Assembly (NCBI GenBank): GCA_938003575.1
Contig: CALKYG010000204.1
Span: 1-5,889 of the forward strand
Direction: 5' to 3'
Length of the DNA stretch: 5,889 nt
DNA from: an uncultured Alphaproteobacteria bacterium
Lineage (GTDB): Bacteria > Pseudomonadota > Alphaproteobacteria > Caulobacterales > Parvularculaceae
Shown piece by piece: positions 5,172-5,889 of the stretch (its first letter is position 1; every line of letters begins with the position of its first letter). The notes under the pieces are model-generated. The model was not told the DNA's origin, did no database searches, and worked only from the letters and a program-made list of their open reading frames with translations. Both the position numbers and the translations under genes were made by a program.

Positions 5172-5889
5172 TTAGGCGTTTTCGACGGCCCACGCTTCCA
5201 TCGCGGCCTTCGGGCGCGGGACGTCGGCGAGTTCGGCGGGCAGCTTGAAGTGGACGTTTTCCTTGACGCCTTCGAGTGTTTCCACTGAAACGTCGCGGAT
5301 CGTCCGTAATTTTGCTATTGTTTCCTGGACCAGCGTTTCCGGCGCTGACGCGCCCGCTGTGACGCCGACTGTCGTCACGCCTTTCACCCAGTCGAGGTCG
5401 AGCATGCCCGCATCCTCAATCAGGTAAGAGGGTATGCCGAAATTCTCGCCGATCTCGCGCAGCCGGTTCGAATTCGATGAGTTATGCGCGCCGACGACGA
5501 GAAGGAGATCGATATTCTTGCAAAGTTCGATTACCGCTGTCTGGCGGTTTTGCGTCGCATAGCAGATATCGCGCGTATCGGGGCCGATAATCGTTGGAAA
5601 TCGCTGGCGCAACGCCGCGATCACATCTTTCGTGTCGTTGACCGACAGGGTTGTCTGGGTGACGAAGGCGACGCGTTCAGGATCGCGGACATTAAGGGTC
5701 GCAACTTCGTGCGGTTCTGAGATGACGTGCACGACGCCCGGGATCTGGCCGAGCGTCCCCTCGACTTCGGGGTGGCCAAGATGTCCGATGAGGACGATGT
5801 CGAAACCTTTTTCGGCGTAACGGCGGCCTTCCTTGTGCACCTTGGTGACGAGCGGGCAGGTGGCGTCGATGACGCCGAGATCGCGAAGC
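5172..5889 (-). CDS. ispH: 4-hydroxy-3-methylbut-2-enyl diphosphate reductase IspH (LytB), N-terminus cut by right edge
   Basis: IspH is the last enzyme of the MEP isoprenoid pathway, reducing HMBPP to IPP and DMAPP with a 4Fe-4S cluster. The frame is open to the right edge, giving 238 residues of a protein usually about 310-320 long; the first cluster Cys and roughly 85 residues are outside. Visible are ATCPLVTKVHKEG, with the second cluster Cys (fragment residue 11, E. coli Cys96), and GHPEVEGT with substrate His and Glu (E. coli His124, Glu126). TQTTLSVNDT contains the conserved Thr (E. coli Thr167), and DICYATQNRQ the third cluster Cys (residue 109, E. coli Cys197). NSSNSNRL has the Ser-Ser-Asn diphosphate binders, and VTAGASAPE the last conserved Ser. 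A GTG at 5840-5838 could be taken for a start, but it is an internal Val of the KVHKEG motif. IspH supplies precursors for the neighbouring hopanoid genes and precedes hpnH. Confidence 0.96.
   Translation of the reverse strand, partial: LRDLGVIDATCPLVTKVHKEGRRYAEKGFDIVLIGHLGHPEVEGTLGQIPGVVHVISEPHEVATLNVRDPERVAFVTQTTLSVNDTKDVIAALRQRFPTIIGPDTRDICYATQNRQTAVIELCKNIDLLLVVGAHNSSNSNRLREIGENFGIPSYLIEDAGMLDLDWVKGVTTVGVTAGASAPETLVQETIAKLRTIRDVSVETLEGVKENVHFKLPAELADVPRPKAAMEAWAVENA

Noticed and set aside
1..5889. tRNA, rRNA, CRISPR arrays, insertion sequences or phage genes.
   Set aside because: Nothing of these types was seen; nearly the whole window is accounted for by biosynthetic genes.

Overview
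The window is most of a bacterial hopanoid (bacterial sterol-like lipid) biosynthesis locus. It carries the three-step squalene pathway genes hpnC, hpnD and hpnE, the side-chain gene hpnG, the radical-SAM gene hpnH, most of the isoprenoid gene ispH, and at the left edge the first codons of an hpnB-type glycosyltransferase. The GC-rich coding sequence, the HpnCDE route to squalene and the character of the proteins suggest an alphaproteobacterium, probably Hyphomicrobiales (a methylotroph/methanotroph-type lineage is possible). This placement is inferred from protein character and was not tested by any search.

Layout from left to right. Positions 1-178, minus strand: N-terminal 59 codons of hpnB, running off the left edge. 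Positions 179-293: a divergent intergenic region with a 6-bp inverted repeat and weak promoter-like hexamers. Positions 294-4043, plus strand: hpnC, hpnD, hpnE, hpnG, with stop/start overlaps or near-contacts at every junction, so very probably one translationally coupled operon. Positions 3987-5141, minus strand: hpnH, whose 3' end overlaps the 3' end of hpnG by 57 bp. Positions 5172-5889, minus strand: ispH, lacking its N-terminus at the right edge. ispH is transcribed first and hpnH follows after 30 bp.

The genes make one pathway. IspH makes IPP and DMAPP. From these the cell makes farnesyl diphosphate, which HpnD turns into presqualene diphosphate, HpnC into hydroxysqualene and HpnE into squalene. 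Squalene-hopene cyclase (Shc/HpnF, not in the window) makes hopene. HpnH adds a 5'-deoxyadenosyl group, and HpnG removes adenine to leave a ribosyl-hopane for bacteriohopanetetrol-type lipids. HpnB is a hopanoid-associated glycosyltransferase of unsettled role.

I see no undescribed system. The unusual points are architectural. The cyclase gene shc is absent from its common place between hpnE and hpnG, which here touch by ATGA. hpnH sits on the opposite strand in a unit with ispH. The hpnG and hpnH coding ends overlap tail to tail in exact codon register, so a hydrophobic HpnG tail mirrors a charged HpnH tail.
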